Origin: Pararobbsia alpina_A | GTDB lineage: Bacteria; Pseudomonadota; Gammaproteobacteria; Burkholderiales; Burkholderiaceae | NCBI RefSeq assembly: GCF_965118125.1 | Contig: NZ_OZ221287.1 | Span: forward strand, 1,178,001 to 1,242,000 | Direction of reading: 5' to 3' | Length of the DNA stretch: 64,000 bases | Part shown: positions 42,202-51,415 of the stretch, piece by piece | Numbering within the stretch: the stretch's first letter is position 1 | Layout of the letters: every line of letters begins with the position of its first letter | Notes under the pieces: model-generated | What the model was told of the DNA's origin: nothing | Seen by the model: only the letters and a program-made list of their open reading frames with translations | Databases searched by the model: none | Translations under genes and position numbers: made by a program

Positions 42202-42441
42202 GTCGAATCCTCGGGACGAGCGGGTCCGGCTGGCGCATCACGAACGATGCGCAGGCCCGCGGGCGATCTCTAGCTTATACCTAACGTCGGAATGTATGGC
42301 CTTGCGAACGGCACGGTCTTCGTCCAATCACGCGCTGTCGGTCAAATACTCAAACTAGCGCTCGACGCACGCAGGCCGATCAATGATCGATGGGCCTGCG
42401 CGAGGCGGGTCGGCGCCGGAACGCGCACGCTGATAGATGCG
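42202..42441. promoter_or_regulatory. nrdJ leader and upstream region with two hairpins
   Basis: The leader holds a perfect hairpin GCGCATC / GATGCGC (42233-42239, 42246-42252) 32 bp before nrdJ. Farther upstream, GCAGGCC / GGCCTGC (42371-42377, 42393-42399) could end the upstream hypothetical gene's transcript, which reads in the same direction. A TATAAG-like box on the minus strand near 42275 may be the nrdJ -10 element. Confidence 0.4.
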
Positions 42442-43080
42442 TTACTTGTGCGTCAGGTCTTCTGTGGCGAGCGGCGCTTTTTCCGAAGTGTCGTCACGCT
42501 CGATCCGGATATGCCGCGACGCATGCATGCCGTTCATGTCCGTTCTCACGGTCGTCCCGAGATCGACGACGTGCCAGCCAGGTTTCGTCGCGATACGCAC
42601 ACCCGGGCCTTCGAGCCGGCTGTCGATGCCGCCCAAGCCCACCGGTGAAGTCGGCACGTGTTCGTCGGGCGACGCATTCGAATGAACGAAATGATCCTGC
42701 CGGGGCTTGCGCTCGCGCAGGGCTTCGCGTGACTTGCCGTCTGTGTCGACCGTGCTGTCGGAAGCTTGCGTGCCCGCTGTGTCGACCGACACGATGCGGG
42801 ACCGGGCTGCTTCGAAGTGATCGGGATGATCGACGGCCTTGAGGCTGATATCTACGGGCGGCAACGGTGATGCGCTACGCGCAACGCGCTGCGTCTCGGT
42901 TTTCTTCGCCGACGGATGGTGGCCTTCCGGGGAAGTATTTGCAAAGCTCTTGGCCATTTTCCCCGGGTCGGCATGCGCGGTTTCGTGTGCCGGCTCTTTC
43001 GCGGGGCTTTGGCCGCTCGCTGCGCTTTGCTGTCCCTGAGTCGGGTTTGCGCGAGCAGAGTCTTTCTTGTCCTGATCCAT
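42442..43080 (-). CDS. Hydrophilic hypothetical protein (212 aa)
   Basis: A soluble, mostly disordered protein. The first 110 residues are rich in Lys, Asp, Ser, Ala and Gln. The C-terminal half is ordered and looks conserved: KPRQDHFVHSNASPDEHVPT, GLGGIDSRLEGPGVRI and KPGWHVVDLGTTVRTDMNGM. I do not recognise it with confidence; it may be a DUF3005-type Burkholderia protein. ATG 43080 has GGGAG 7 nt upstream and is preferred to an upstream ATG in an Arg-rich, unlikely stretch. It lies before nrdJ in the same direction. Confidence 0.6.
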   Translation of the reverse strand: MDQDKKDSARANPTQGQQSAASGQSPAKEPAHETAHADPGKMAKSFANTSPEGHHPSAKKTETQRVARSASPLPPVDISLKAVDHPDHFEAARSRIVSVDTAGTQASDSTVDTDGKSREALRERKPRQDHFVHSNASPDEHVPTSPVGLGGIDSRLEGPGVRIATKPGWHVVDLGTTVRTDMNGMHASRHIRIERDDTSEKAPLATEDLTHK

Positions 43081-43208
43081 TTGGGGGCTCCCGTTTGTGT
43101 CATCGGTCCTCCCATTAGCCGCGCAACCTGCGTTCCTGAACCGCCGAGCGCGACGCCGGCCCATGCAGTGAGGCCGCGCAGCGGCGGCCGCGTGTAGCGG
43201 GTGCCTGC

Positions 43209-43244
43209 AAGGAACGCGCTAGGTACGCGCATAGGAACGCGCAT
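43209..43244. repeat. 12-bp tandem repeat (3 units) upstream of emrA
   Basis: Units AAGGAACGCGCT, AGGTACGCGCAT and AGGAACGCGCAT lie end to end in the 287-bp divergent region (43081-43367) that must also contain the efflux-operon promoter. The last two differ at one position. Confidence 0.65.
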
Positions 43245-43367
43245 TGCTCATGGAAATTCGCTGCCGCAGCAGAGATTTCAGGACGACTGCCGCTGAACTC
43301 CTGCCGCCTTTTGAACCGATGCGACCACCGATCTTCTACGGTCGGCGTCCCCACCTGGAAATGCACC

Positions 43368-44621
43368 ATGGCTGACGACACCGCACATCGTCCCGACGAC
43401 GAACGAGATGAGCACGACGATGCTCATGATTCAGTTCGGGGACATGACACCGCCGACAATGACAAGAACAAGAACGAGAGCGAACGGAGCAGTGCCGATC
43501 AGAACGACGATGGAAAGAGCGGCGGCGATAAAGAGCACGGGAAAGACGGCAAGCAGGACGCAGACGAAGGCGACGACGAACAAAAGCCTCGCAGCAAAAA
43601 GCCGATCTTTATCCTGATCGCCGTGGTGATCGTGCTCGCGATCGTTGCATTTATCTGGTGGTTCGCGACGCGCAACGAAGTCAAGACCGATGACGCGTAC
43701 ACCGACGGCAATGCAATCACGATCGCACCGAAGGTATCGGGCTATGTCGTCGAGCTCAATATCAACGACAACGTCTACGTCCACAAGGGCGACGTCCTCG
43801 TCAAGATCGATCCGCGTGACTATCAGGCGCAAGTCGATCAGGCGCAAGCGCAGCTGGGTCTCGCGCAGGCGCAGGAGCATGCGGCAGAGGTGCAGTTGCA
43901 GATTGCACGGGTTCAGTACCCGGCGAACTATGCGCAAGCAAAGGCGCAAGTCACTTCGGCACAGGCGAACCTTAAACAGGCACAGGCGGCTTACGAGCGG
44001 CAGCACGCGGTCGACCAGCGTGCGACGTCCCAACAAAACGTCGACACGGCCGATGCGCAGGCGGCGAGCGCGCGTGCATCACTGATGCAGACCGAAGCGC
44101 AGGCGCGTACGGCGAGCCTCGTGCCGCAACAGATCCGGACCGCAGAGGCAACACTGGAGGAGCGCCAGCAAGCCGTGCGTCAGGCCCAGGCCCAGCTTGA
44201 ACAGGCTGAGCTCAATCTATCGTATTGCAATGTGACTGCGCCGTCGGATGGCTTTGTCACGCGGCGCAATGTCTATCTCGGCAGCTTCCTGCAGGCAGGC
44301 ACGTCGTTGTTTTCGATCGTGACGCCGGACGTCTGGGTCACGGCGAATTTCAAGGAATCACAACTCGACCGGATGCAGATCGGCGACAAGGTTGATGTCG
44401 AAGTCGATGCGTATTCGAAGCTCGAGCTTCACGGTCACGTCGACAGCATTCAGCTCGGCAGTGGCTCACGTTTCTCGGCGTTCCCTGCCGAGAATGCGAC
44501 CGGTAACTTCGTCAAGATCGTCCAGCGGGTGCCGGTGAAGATCGTCATCGACAGCGGTATCGATCCGCACCGTCCACTAGGCCTTGGACTGTCGGTCGAA
44601 CCCAAGGTCTACCTGAAGTGA
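43368..44621 (+). CDS. emrA: EmrA-like membrane fusion protein
   Basis: Periplasmic adaptor (417 residues) linking an MFS pump to an outer-membrane channel. A single helix (about 80-102, IFILIAVVIVLAIVAFIWWFA) is followed by the HlyD lipoyl half-motif TDDAYTDGNAITIAPKVSGYV, a long Gln/Ala-rich coiled-coil hairpin (about 150-280) and the beta-barrel part with SDGFVTRRNVYLGSFLQAG. The cytoplasmic N-terminus is odd: about 75 residues of almost only Asp, Glu, Lys, Asn, His and Ser, far longer than in EmrA. Followed after 7 bp by emrB. Confidence 0.9.
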   Translation: MADDTAHRPDDERDEHDDAHDSVRGHDTADNDKNKNESERSSADQNDDGKSGGDKEHGKDGKQDADEGDDEQKPRSKKPIFILIAVVIVLAIVAFIWWFATRNEVKTDDAYTDGNAITIAPKVSGYVVELNINDNVYVHKGDVLVKIDPRDYQAQVDQAQAQLGLAQAQEHAAEVQLQIARVQYPANYAQAKAQVTSAQANLKQAQAAYERQHAVDQRATSQQNVDTADAQAASARASLMQTEAQARTASLVPQQIRTAEATLEERQQAVRQAQAQLEQAELNLSYCNVTAPSDGFVTRRNVYLGSFLQAGTSLFSIVTPDVWVTANFKESQLDRMQIGDKVDVEVDAYSKLELHGHVDSIQLGSGSRFSAFPAENATGNFVKIVQRVPVKIVIDSGIDPHRPLGLGLSVEPKVYLK

Positions 44622-44628
44622 GCGCGAT

Positions 44629-46191
44629 ATGAATACGAGCTGGAAGCCCGCGGCTAATCCGTGGCTGATTGCGATCGTTGTCACGCTCGCGGCGTTTATG
44701 GAGGTGCTCGATACGACGATCGTCAATGTCGCGCTGCCTCATATCGCCGGCACGATGTCGGCGAGCTATGACGAGGCCACGTGGTCGCTGACGTCGTACC
44801 TCGTCGCGAACGGGATCGTGCTGCCGATCTCGGCGTTCTTTGCGAAGGTGCTCGGACGCAAGCGTTATTTCCTGATCTGCATTGTTGCGTTCACGATTTG
44901 CTCGTTCCTCTGCGGCATCTCGACCAATCTCGGGCAACTGATCATCTTTCGCGTGCTTCAAGGGTTTTTTGGCGGTGGACTTCAGCCGAATCAGCAATCG
45001 ATCATTCTCGACACGTTTCCCCCCGAGCAACGCGGCCGTGCGTTTTCAATTTCCGCGGTTGCGATCGTGGTGGCCCCAGTGCTTGGGCCGACATTGGGCG
45101 GATGGATTACCGATAACTTTTCGTGGCGCTGGGTGTTTCTGCTCAACGTGCCGGTCGGTGTCATCACGTCGATTGCTGTCATGCAGTTCGTCGAGGACCC
45201 ACCGTGGGAGCGGCGCAAAAAGGGGAAGGTTTCAATCGATTACATCGGCATCACTTTGATCGCGATCGGCCTCGGCTGCTTGCAGGTCATGCTCGATCGC
45301 GGCGAAGACGACGACTGGTTTTCGTCACCCTTTATTTCGTCGTTCGCCGTGATGGCTGTCGTGGGCATTGCGGGCGCGGTCGTGTGGCTGCTTTACACGC
45401 GACACCCGGTTGTCGAATTGCGCGTGCTCAAGGATCGGAATCTCGCACTCGGATGCGGCGCGATCGCAAGCTTCGCCATGATCCTTTACGGCAGTGCCGT
45501 GCTCGTGCCCCAACTCGCCCAGCAGCAGCTGGGGTACACCGCGACGCTCGCGGGGCTGGTGCTCTCGCCTGGGGCGCTGCTGATCACGATGGAAATTCCG
45601 ATCATCAGCCGGCTCATGCCTCATATCCAGACGCGCTTCCTTGTCGCCATGGGGTTTGTGCTGCTTTGCGTGGCGTTGATGTACTCGCACACCCTCACGC
45701 CCGATATTGATTACGCCACGCTCGTGCGTATGCGCAGTTCTCAAAGCCTTGCGATCGGCTTTCTTTTTGTGCCGGTGACGACGCTTGCGTATCTCACGGT
45801 TCCCAAGGAACTCAACAACGACGCATCGGCACTCTTTACGATGTTCCGCAACGTGGCGGGATCGATCGGTATTTCTGTCGCGACCGCCGCGATCCGCGAA
45901 CGCACCCAGGCGCGCATGGCCCATCTTTCGGGGCATCTGTCGCCGTTCTCGCAGAACTATCAGGACACGCTGCACCAGACGGCACAGACGGTCACGCAGA
46001 TCACCGGACAACCTCCGGCGCTCGCGATGCAGACAGCCACGGGACGTCTCTTCGAAACGTATGTGAGTCAGGCGACGGTGCTCGCGTACTCCGATGTGTT
46101 TGCCTATTGCGCCATTTTTTGTGCGCTCGTGGTGCCGTTCACATTCCTGTTTTCTCCGGTCAAGGCATCGGGCCAGGCGGGAGGGCATTGA
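44629..46191 (+). CDS. emrB: EmrB-like DHA2-family MFS multidrug exporter
   Basis: Proton-driven inner-membrane transporter, 520 residues, with the 14-helix pattern of the DHA2 family. Motif 1 region: FMEVLDTTIVNVALPHIAG (about 23-41). FFAKVLGRKRYFLICIVAFT is the loop 2-3 motif A, and FRVLQGFFGGGLQPNQQSII is typical. It pairs with EmrA upstream and the outer-membrane channel downstream (one base gap after its stop). Exported compounds cannot be predicted; hydrophobic antibiotics, detergents or plant phenolics are usual. Confidence 0.93.
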   Translation: MNTSWKPAANPWLIAIVVTLAAFMEVLDTTIVNVALPHIAGTMSASYDEATWSLTSYLVANGIVLPISAFFAKVLGRKRYFLICIVAFTICSFLCGISTNLGQLIIFRVLQGFFGGGLQPNQQSIILDTFPPEQRGRAFSISAVAIVVAPVLGPTLGGWITDNFSWRWVFLLNVPVGVITSIAVMQFVEDPPWERRKKGKVSIDYIGITLIAIGLGCLQVMLDRGEDDDWFSSPFISSFAVMAVVGIAGAVVWLLYTRHPVVELRVLKDRNLALGCGAIASFAMILYGSAVLVPQLAQQQLGYTATLAGLVLSPGALLITMEIPIISRLMPHIQTRFLVAMGFVLLCVALMYSHTLTPDIDYATLVRMRSSQSLAIGFLFVPVTTLAYLTVPKELNNDASALFTMFRNVAGSIGISVATAAIRERTQARMAHLSGHLSPFSQNYQDTLHQTAQTVTQITGQPPALAMQTATGRLFETYVSQATVLAYSDVFAYCAIFCALVVPFTFLFSPVKASGQAGGH

Positions 46192-46192
46192 G

Positions 46193-48109
46193 ATGAAATC
46201 GATCGTTGAAGCGCTGCGGCTTGACGAAGCACGTGCGGTGCGGGCGTTGAAGTCCGCTGGCAGGCGGGATGCATCGCATCCGCTGAGGATGGATGGCATA
46301 TCGGTCGTGAAGAGGGCCGTTGTGTCAGGTGTGCTCATCGCGCTGGCCGCGTGCACAGTCGGGCCCGATTATCAAAAGCCGGCAATCGACACGCCTGCGA
46401 CGTGGCATGACCTGCATGTTGCCTCGTCGCCAGAAGAAGCGTCCGCTGCGCAGCCGCCCGACCTGACGCTGCCGTCGAGGTCAAAGCACGCGCATGCTGC
46501 GTCGGCTGGGACCGTCACGAAATCGCCGACGCCCGATCACGCTGGTGGGTCGTCGCTCGAAGCCGGCAAGCCGGCTTTGCCTCCGACGCGCGTGGAATCG
46601 AGCCCCGTCGAACAGTCCGACCCCGATCCCCGGTGGTGGCGCAGTTTTCACGATCCCGTGCTCGATGCGCTGGTCGATCGTGCGGCACAGGACAACCTCG
46701 ACCTCAAGCAAGCGGTCTTGCGCATCGAGGCAGCGCGCACGCAAGTGCAGTCCGCTGCCGCGCAAGGCCTTCCGAACGTCCGTGCGACTGGCAGCTATAC
46801 GCGCGAGCAACTCGGCATTCGAGGATTCCTTGATGACAGTGGGGTCTATGGCAAGGTCGACTCGCTGGGCGCGCCGAATTCACCGGTGAACGGCATCGCG
46901 CCGGGTGAGGGGCCAGCCGTTGAGCGCGGTGCAAACAACCTGCTCAATCAGCTGACCTCGCCAATCAACCTCTGGCAGGACGGCTTCGACGCTTCGTGGG
47001 AACTGGATTTGTTCGGGCGTGTGCGCCGCTCGGTCGAATCGGCGCAGGCGCAAACGCAGCAAGCTGTCGAAAACCGCAACGACGCGCTGGTGTCGCTCGA
47101 AGCGGAAGTCGCCCAGACCTATATGCAACTGCGAGGCGCACAGGCCATGCACGCGATTACGCTGGAGTTGATCGACCAGCAGCGTGGCGTCGCCGACCTG
47201 ACGCGCAGTCAGGCGAGCGTGGGTATAACCAGTGATGTCGACGTCGAAAGCGCAAACGCACAGCTCACGACGACGCAAGCCCAACTCCCGCAATATGACC
47301 AGCAGATTGCACAGGCGCTGAATGGCTTGTGTTATTTGCTTGGCATGGCGCCCGGCTCACTCGACGAGATGCTCGATACGCCGTCCGCGCTGCCTGGTAT
47401 CCCGCCGCAAGTGCCGGTTGGCATGCCATCGACGCTCGCGCGACGGCGCCCCGATATTCGTGCGGCGGAGGCGCAACTCCATGCAGCAACGGCCGAGGTC
47501 GGCGTGGCTGTCGCACAGTTCTATCCGGACATTTCGCTGACCGGACAGATCGGCATGCGAGGCACGCACGCACGTGATCTGGCACATTGGTCGAGCCTGT
47601 TTTATTCTTTCGGACCGAGTATCTCGCTGCCGATTTTCCAAGGCGGCGCACTCGTCGCTAACCTGCGACTGACCAAGGTCGAGCAACAGGAAGCGGCGGT
47701 GGCATACCGCAAGGCGGTGCTGACTGCGTTGCGCGATGTCGATAATGCGCTTGCCGTTTACCGCACGGATCAATCTCGTCAAGATGCTTTAGGGCATACG
47801 GTGGCCGCGCAACAAACATCGTTCGATCTCGCGCGCGATAGCTATCGAAAAGGTATTGTGTCGTTTATCAACGTGCTTGATGCAGAGCGGCAGCTGGGTC
47901 AGGCGCGGTTGCAATATGTACAAGGTACGATGCAGGTGACGACGGACCTTGTCGCGTTGTACAAAGCATTGGGCGGTGGTTGGGAATCCGGCACGAGCGT
48001 GTCCGGCCAGAACCCGGATCACGACACGGGGCAGGCCGGCGAGTTCGCGACCGTTGTGGGTTCACAGCAGAAAGGCCCGGCCGGGCAGGAGGATGCGGCC
48101 GGTCATTAG
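46193..48109 (+). CDS. NodT/OprM-family outer-membrane efflux lipoprotein
   Basis: Outer-membrane channel of the tripartite pump. The lipobox is ALAAC in VVSGVLIALAACTVGPDYQKP. Two OEP domains follow, with WWRSFHDPVLDALVDRAAQDN and the second repeat FDLARDSYRKGIVSFINVLDAERQ. Between the lipid anchor and the first domain is a low-complexity insertion (about 80-140, Ser/Pro/Ala/His-rich). Start: ATG 46193 (GGGAGGG upstream, next to the emrB stop) would put 32 extra residues before the signal peptide; ATG 46289 gives a normal signal peptide but a weak ribosome binding site, so either is possible. Confidence 0.88.
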   Translation: MKSIVEALRLDEARAVRALKSAGRRDASHPLRMDGISVVKRAVVSGVLIALAACTVGPDYQKPAIDTPATWHDLHVASSPEEASAAQPPDLTLPSRSKHAHAASAGTVTKSPTPDHAGGSSLEAGKPALPPTRVESSPVEQSDPDPRWWRSFHDPVLDALVDRAAQDNLDLKQAVLRIEAARTQVQSAAAQGLPNVRATGSYTREQLGIRGFLDDSGVYGKVDSLGAPNSPVNGIAPGEGPAVERGANNLLNQLTSPINLWQDGFDASWELDLFGRVRRSVESAQAQTQQAVENRNDALVSLEAEVAQTYMQLRGAQAMHAITLELIDQQRGVADLTRSQASVGITSDVDVESANAQLTTTQAQLPQYDQQIAQALNGLCYLLGMAPGSLDEMLDTPSALPGIPPQVPVGMPSTLARRRPDIRAAEAQLHAATAEVGVAVAQFYPDISLTGQIGMRGTHARDLAHWSSLFYSFGPSISLPIFQGGALVANLRLTKVEQQEAAVAYRKAVLTALRDVDNALAVYRTDQSRQDALGHTVAAQQTSFDLARDSYRKGIVSFINVLDAERQLGQARLQYVQGTMQVTTDLVALYKALGGGWESGTSVSGQNPDHDTGQAGEFATVVGSQQKGPAGQEDAAGH

Positions 48110-50321
48110 CACACTTACCATCGCGCGCACGCCACCTTCGATGACCGCACCAGATCGCACGCTCGAGACGGACTATGCGGCGCCTTCGCGCGATCTCTAC
48201 AAGATCCGCCGCGCGCTGATCGCCGTGCTTGTGCTGACTGTCGTGTTGCCGCTCATGTATCTCGCGATTTACGGCCGCATGGATCTGCATCGCCGGCAAC
48301 TGCAAGCCAACGAAAGCATCGACCGGCTCGCGCGCGTCGCGCAGGAGCATGCGGTCAAGATCATCGATATGAACGCCGAGCTTCAGGCTCGCGTGCTCGA
48401 TGGTCTCAATACGCGAAGCGGTTCGGATATTTCTCATGACCAGCGCCAGATGTATTACTGGCTATCAAGACTCATCGAGGCGTATCCGCAGGTGGCGGCG
48501 CTGTCGATCTTCGACAGCAACGGCACCTTGCTTGCGACAAGCCGCGCGTATCCTGTGCCGCCGGTCAATATCAATGGCCGCGAAGATTTTATCGGTGCGC
48601 GCGGGGTATGGCCTTCGAAATATTTCTCGCTGCCCTTGCGCGGCGCGGTCAGCAATAACGAAGTCTTTACGACGTCGGTCGCGCGCCTGGATGCGCAGCA
48701 GCAATTTCTTGGCGTCGTGACGGTCGCGCTCAAGCGCGAATACTTCGTCGATTTCTATCACGACCTCATTGGCCACAATGCTTCATTGACAATGAGTCTT
48801 TACCGGCGCGACGGCGGACTCATTGCACAGTATCCGCCGGTGCCGTTCGATGCGCCTCAGCAGGCGGTCGATCCGCAATTCGCTCGCGCGCTCAGGGAGG
48901 AAACGCTTGCCGGGATGATCCATACCGAAGCGGCCCACGGCGAGCCCGATCGGGTGCTGGCTTTCCGGCGCGTTAATGACTATCCGCTTTACGTGTCCGC
49001 GTCGGTCGACGAGCACTCGATCCTTCAGGGCTGGATCGTGCATATGGTGCTCGTCTCGCTCGTCACCCTGATTCCGAGTGCAGCGATCGTGTGGCTGGTT
49101 TTCTACGCGCTGCGCTGGGTCAAAGCCGACGAAGGCGCATGGGATCGCTGGCGGCTCGGCTATGAACGTCATGTGATCGCTGACCGGCAGGCAGCTCAGG
49201 AACACCGGATGGAAGGCTTCGGTAACCTCGCGGCGACGATCGCGCACGACTTCAACAATATGCTGATGGTCGTGTCGTCGAATATCGATGTGGCCAAGAA
49301 GAAGCATTTCTTCGGGATCGATCTCGAAGTCGAATCGATCGAACGCGCGATCGGCGCCGGGCAGGCCATTACGCGGCGGCTGCTCGGTATCTCGGGTAAG
49401 CAACCTTTGAATCGCGAGAACATCGCGCTGCCGGAGTGGTTTCATCATGCCGATACGCTGATCCAGAGCGCGGCCGGCCCGGCCGCGCGGATCAGCTACG
49501 ACGTGCGCGACGATACGTGGCCGGTCTTTGTGGACCCGCGCGAGCTCGAACTCGCGGTCGTCAACATCGCGATCAATGCGCGTGAGGCCATGGCGGATCG
49601 GTCTCAGGCACAGTTACGGATCGCGACGCGCAACGTCAGATTGCCCGATGGGCAGCACGAGCTGGCGCCGGGGCGATATGTGGTGTTGTCGGTTTCAGAT
49701 AACGGTCGGGGCATGTCACCCGAGGTGCTGCGGCGCGCGCTCGAACCCATGTTTTCGACCAAGGCTTCAGGCACCGGAGCAGGCCTTGGCCTCGCCCATG
49801 TGCTTGCATTCTGCCGGCAGTCCGGCGGCACTGTCCGGCTCGAAAGTTCGATGGGCATCGGCACGGCAGTGCGCGTTTATCTGCCGGGTTCGACGGGCGC
49901 GGTGGCTTCGGTGGCCGACGAGCCGGCGGTCGATGTCGCACCGGAGGCGAGTGGCGGGGGGCATCCGCATATCCTGATCATTGAAGACAATATCGAGGTC
50001 GCGGCAGGCATGGAAGCCGTGCTCGAGTTGATGGACTGTGATGTGACGCATGCGCCGAATGCCGACGAGGCGCTCAAGCTGCTCTCAATCGGCGCTGCGT
50101 TCGATCTGATGCTGTCGGACATACATATGCCGGGCAGCATGAACGGTATCGACTTCGCCGAGCATATCCGCAAGGAAATGCCGATGCAGCGGATCGTGCT
50201 GATGACGGGTTATGCGCACGAACTCGATCGGGCCAATGAGCGGTTCGACGTGCTCGCCAAGCCGTTCGATCTCAATGTGCTGGGTGCGATCGTCAAGGAC
50301 TTGCGCGCGCACGCGCTATAA
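48093..50321 (+). CDS. Hybrid sensor histidine kinase/response regulator
   Basis: Membrane sensor kinase of about 742 residues. Two helices (about 41-60 and 315-341) bracket a periplasmic dCache-like domain with FDSNGTLLATSRAYP. The kinase core has His385 in ATIAHDFNNML, an N-box NIAINAREAM and G-boxes DNGRGMSPE and GTGAGLGLAHV. The C-terminal receiver has Asp676 in LSDIHMPGSMNG and the conserved Lys in LAKPF. The phosphoacceptor motif HDFNN marks the HWE/HisKA subgroup seen in PAS-type hybrids. It overlaps the channel gene and is probably co-transcribed with the efflux pump. The start (ATG 48093 or 48141) is uncertain. Confidence 0.88.
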   Translation: MRPVISTLTIARTPPSMTAPDRTLETDYAAPSRDLYKIRRALIAVLVLTVVLPLMYLAIYGRMDLHRRQLQANESIDRLARVAQEHAVKIIDMNAELQARVLDGLNTRSGSDISHDQRQMYYWLSRLIEAYPQVAALSIFDSNGTLLATSRAYPVPPVNINGREDFIGARGVWPSKYFSLPLRGAVSNNEVFTTSVARLDAQQQFLGVVTVALKREYFVDFYHDLIGHNASLTMSLYRRDGGLIAQYPPVPFDAPQQAVDPQFARALREETLAGMIHTEAAHGEPDRVLAFRRVNDYPLYVSASVDEHSILQGWIVHMVLVSLVTLIPSAAIVWLVFYALRWVKADEGAWDRWRLGYERHVIADRQAAQEHRMEGFGNLAATIAHDFNNMLMVVSSNIDVAKKKHFFGIDLEVESIERAIGAGQAITRRLLGISGKQPLNRENIALPEWFHHADTLIQSAAGPAARISYDVRDDTWPVFVDPRELELAVVNIAINAREAMADRSQAQLRIATRNVRLPDGQHELAPGRYVVLSVSDNGRGMSPEVLRRALEPMFSTKASGTGAGLGLAHVLAFCRQSGGTVRLESSMGIGTAVRVYLPGSTGAVASVADEPAVDVAPEASGGGHPHILIIEDNIEVAAGMEAVLELMDCDVTHAPNADEALKLLSIGAAFDLMLSDIHMPGSMNGIDFAEHIRKEMPMQRIVLMTGYAHELDRANERFDVLAKPFDLNVLGAIVKDLRAHAL

Positions 50322-50347
50322 CGCGGCCCTCCCGAAGGACGGCCGCG
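50322..50347. terminator. Bidirectional hairpin after the hybrid kinase
   Basis: CGCGGCC (50322-50328) pairs with GGCCGCG (50341-50347), and the interior TCC / GGA closes on a CGAA tetraloop. It starts at the kinase stop and lies 24 bp beyond the end of the convergent glycine-rich gene. No T-run follows in either direction. Confidence 0.5.
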
Positions 50348-50371
50348 CTCCTGCATCGCTATCTCGCGCGG

Positions 50372-50776
50372 TTATTTCCCGCCGCCACCGGCGCCACCAC
50401 TGCCTGCGCCGCCGCCAGTTCCGCCGTTACCCCCTCCGGACCCGGCGCCCGTACCGCCATTGCCGCCGCCACCCGCACCCGTTCCGGCGCCGGTGCCGCC
50501 ACCGTTGCCGCCACCGCCATTACCTCCACCGCCACCGCCGGCCACGCCCTGATTGCTCGGGTCGTTTGGCGTGGTGGTCGCGTGGTTCGAAGCGGGCGAT
50601 GCTTTCTTCGTGGTCCGCTTGTGTGTGGTACTGCTGTTGGTCGACGACATCGCGTTGCCCGATGTCGAGTCATTGCTGGTGTTCTGGGCGAACGCCGCGA
50701 GCGGCGTAACGCCGACCGACAAAGTCGTTAGCCCGGCAATCAATGCACGTCGCAGTTGTAAAGGTGTAGCCTTCAT
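50372..50776 (-). CDS. Secreted glycine-rich low-complexity protein
   Basis: A 134-residue protein with a signal peptide (hydrophobic ALIAGLTTLSVGVTPLAAFA, cleavage after AFA near residue 30). A Ser/Thr/Asn-rich segment with KRTTKKAS follows, and then about 60 residues of almost pure Gly with Asn, Thr, Ala and Ser (GGNGG and GTGAG steps). ATG 50776 has GGGAGA 6 nt upstream. Function unknown; such tails can be surface or matrix-associated. The GC-rich repeat DNA is prone to length change. Confidence 0.65.
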   Translation of the reverse strand: MKATPLQLRRALIAGLTTLSVGVTPLAAFAQNTSNDSTSGNAMSSTNSSTTHKRTTKKASPASNHATTTPNDPSNQGVAGGGGGGNGGGGNGGGTGAGTGAGGGGNGGTGAGSGGGNGGTGGGAGSGGAGGGGK

Positions 50777-50922
50777 CGTCATCTCCCTGGTTTATGTGAT
50801 GGGTTGAGGCATAAAGGTCTTGCACCCTGGTAACAGCAACGGGTGTACCTATGCACAAGGGAGCACGGTGATGGAGACGCGGCGACGCATGGACGTCGAC
50901 CGGACAAAGGCGGAGGTGTGCC

Positions 50923-51162
50923 ATGACGCAACGCCGTGGTTCGCATGTGACGGGCAATGCGCTGGCAGTGACGTCGGCGTGGCTTGCCCTGGGGCTGCTA
51001 CTGGTCAGCGGCATCGCAGCTTGCGGGAAATCCAACGATATGCCGGCAGCGAACGGCGCAGGCGGACCCTCGGCGGCAAGCGGCCTGCTGGGCTCTCCCG
51101 CCAGTGGCGTGATGAGCAATCCGGCCAGCGGCGTGCTGGGCGGCGTGTCAGGCAAGCAATAG
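50923..51162 (+). CDS. Small lipoprotein (79 aa)
   Basis: A 79-residue protein with a lipoprotein signal: hydrophobic LALGLLLVSGIAAC with Cys34. The short mature part is Gly/Ser/Ala/Asn-rich, with near-repeats of a PASGV step (GSPASGVM, NPASGVLGG). GGAGGTG lies 4-10 nt before the ATG. No family is recognised. It is divergent from the glycine-rich gene across a 146-bp spacer. Confidence 0.65.
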   Translation: MTQRRGSHVTGNALAVTSAWLALGLLLVSGIAACGKSNDMPAANGAGGPSAASGLLGSPASGVMSNPASGVLGGVSGKQ

Positions 51163-51223
51163 CGGACGCGCAGTAAGCCGTAGCGTATTCAAGCGTCTTG
51201 CAGGATTTGCACGCATCGCCAGC

Positions 51224-51415
51224 TCAAGGCTCGCGACCGAATTGCTTGCTTAGTGGCCGCCGGGCTTTTTCAAGCACGTCGCGTCGCGCTTTGGGCAAAT
51301 TGCGTCCCGCGCGGTTCGCGTAGAAATTCAGCATCGACATCGCCGACTGGAACGGTGTGTCTCTTCTACGCGAGCTCGCGAGTGCAGAGTATTTGAGCGA
51401 CGACGCAGCCCACTC
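51224..51415 (-). pseudogene. DUF3175 C-terminal remnant
   Basis: A minus-strand frame ending at TGA 51224-51226 encodes about 63 residues that read like the C-terminal half of DUF3175 proteins: SLKYSALASSRRRDTPFQS followed by AMSMLNFYANRAGRNLPKAR and RDVLEKARRPL. DUF3175 proteins are about 100 residues, and the expected N-terminal half (a WSxxV-T-SDALDLE type region) is missing, because the frame runs into the 3' end of pagL. No start codon with a ribosome binding site is present, apart from internal ATGs. It is probably a truncated, dead copy. Identification is from memory of the family pattern. Confidence 0.5.

Noticed and set aside
42202..42441. Cobalamin riboswitch upstream of nrdJ
   Set aside because: Looked for the B12-box and conserved core words; not found, and the leader is too short for the full aptamer.
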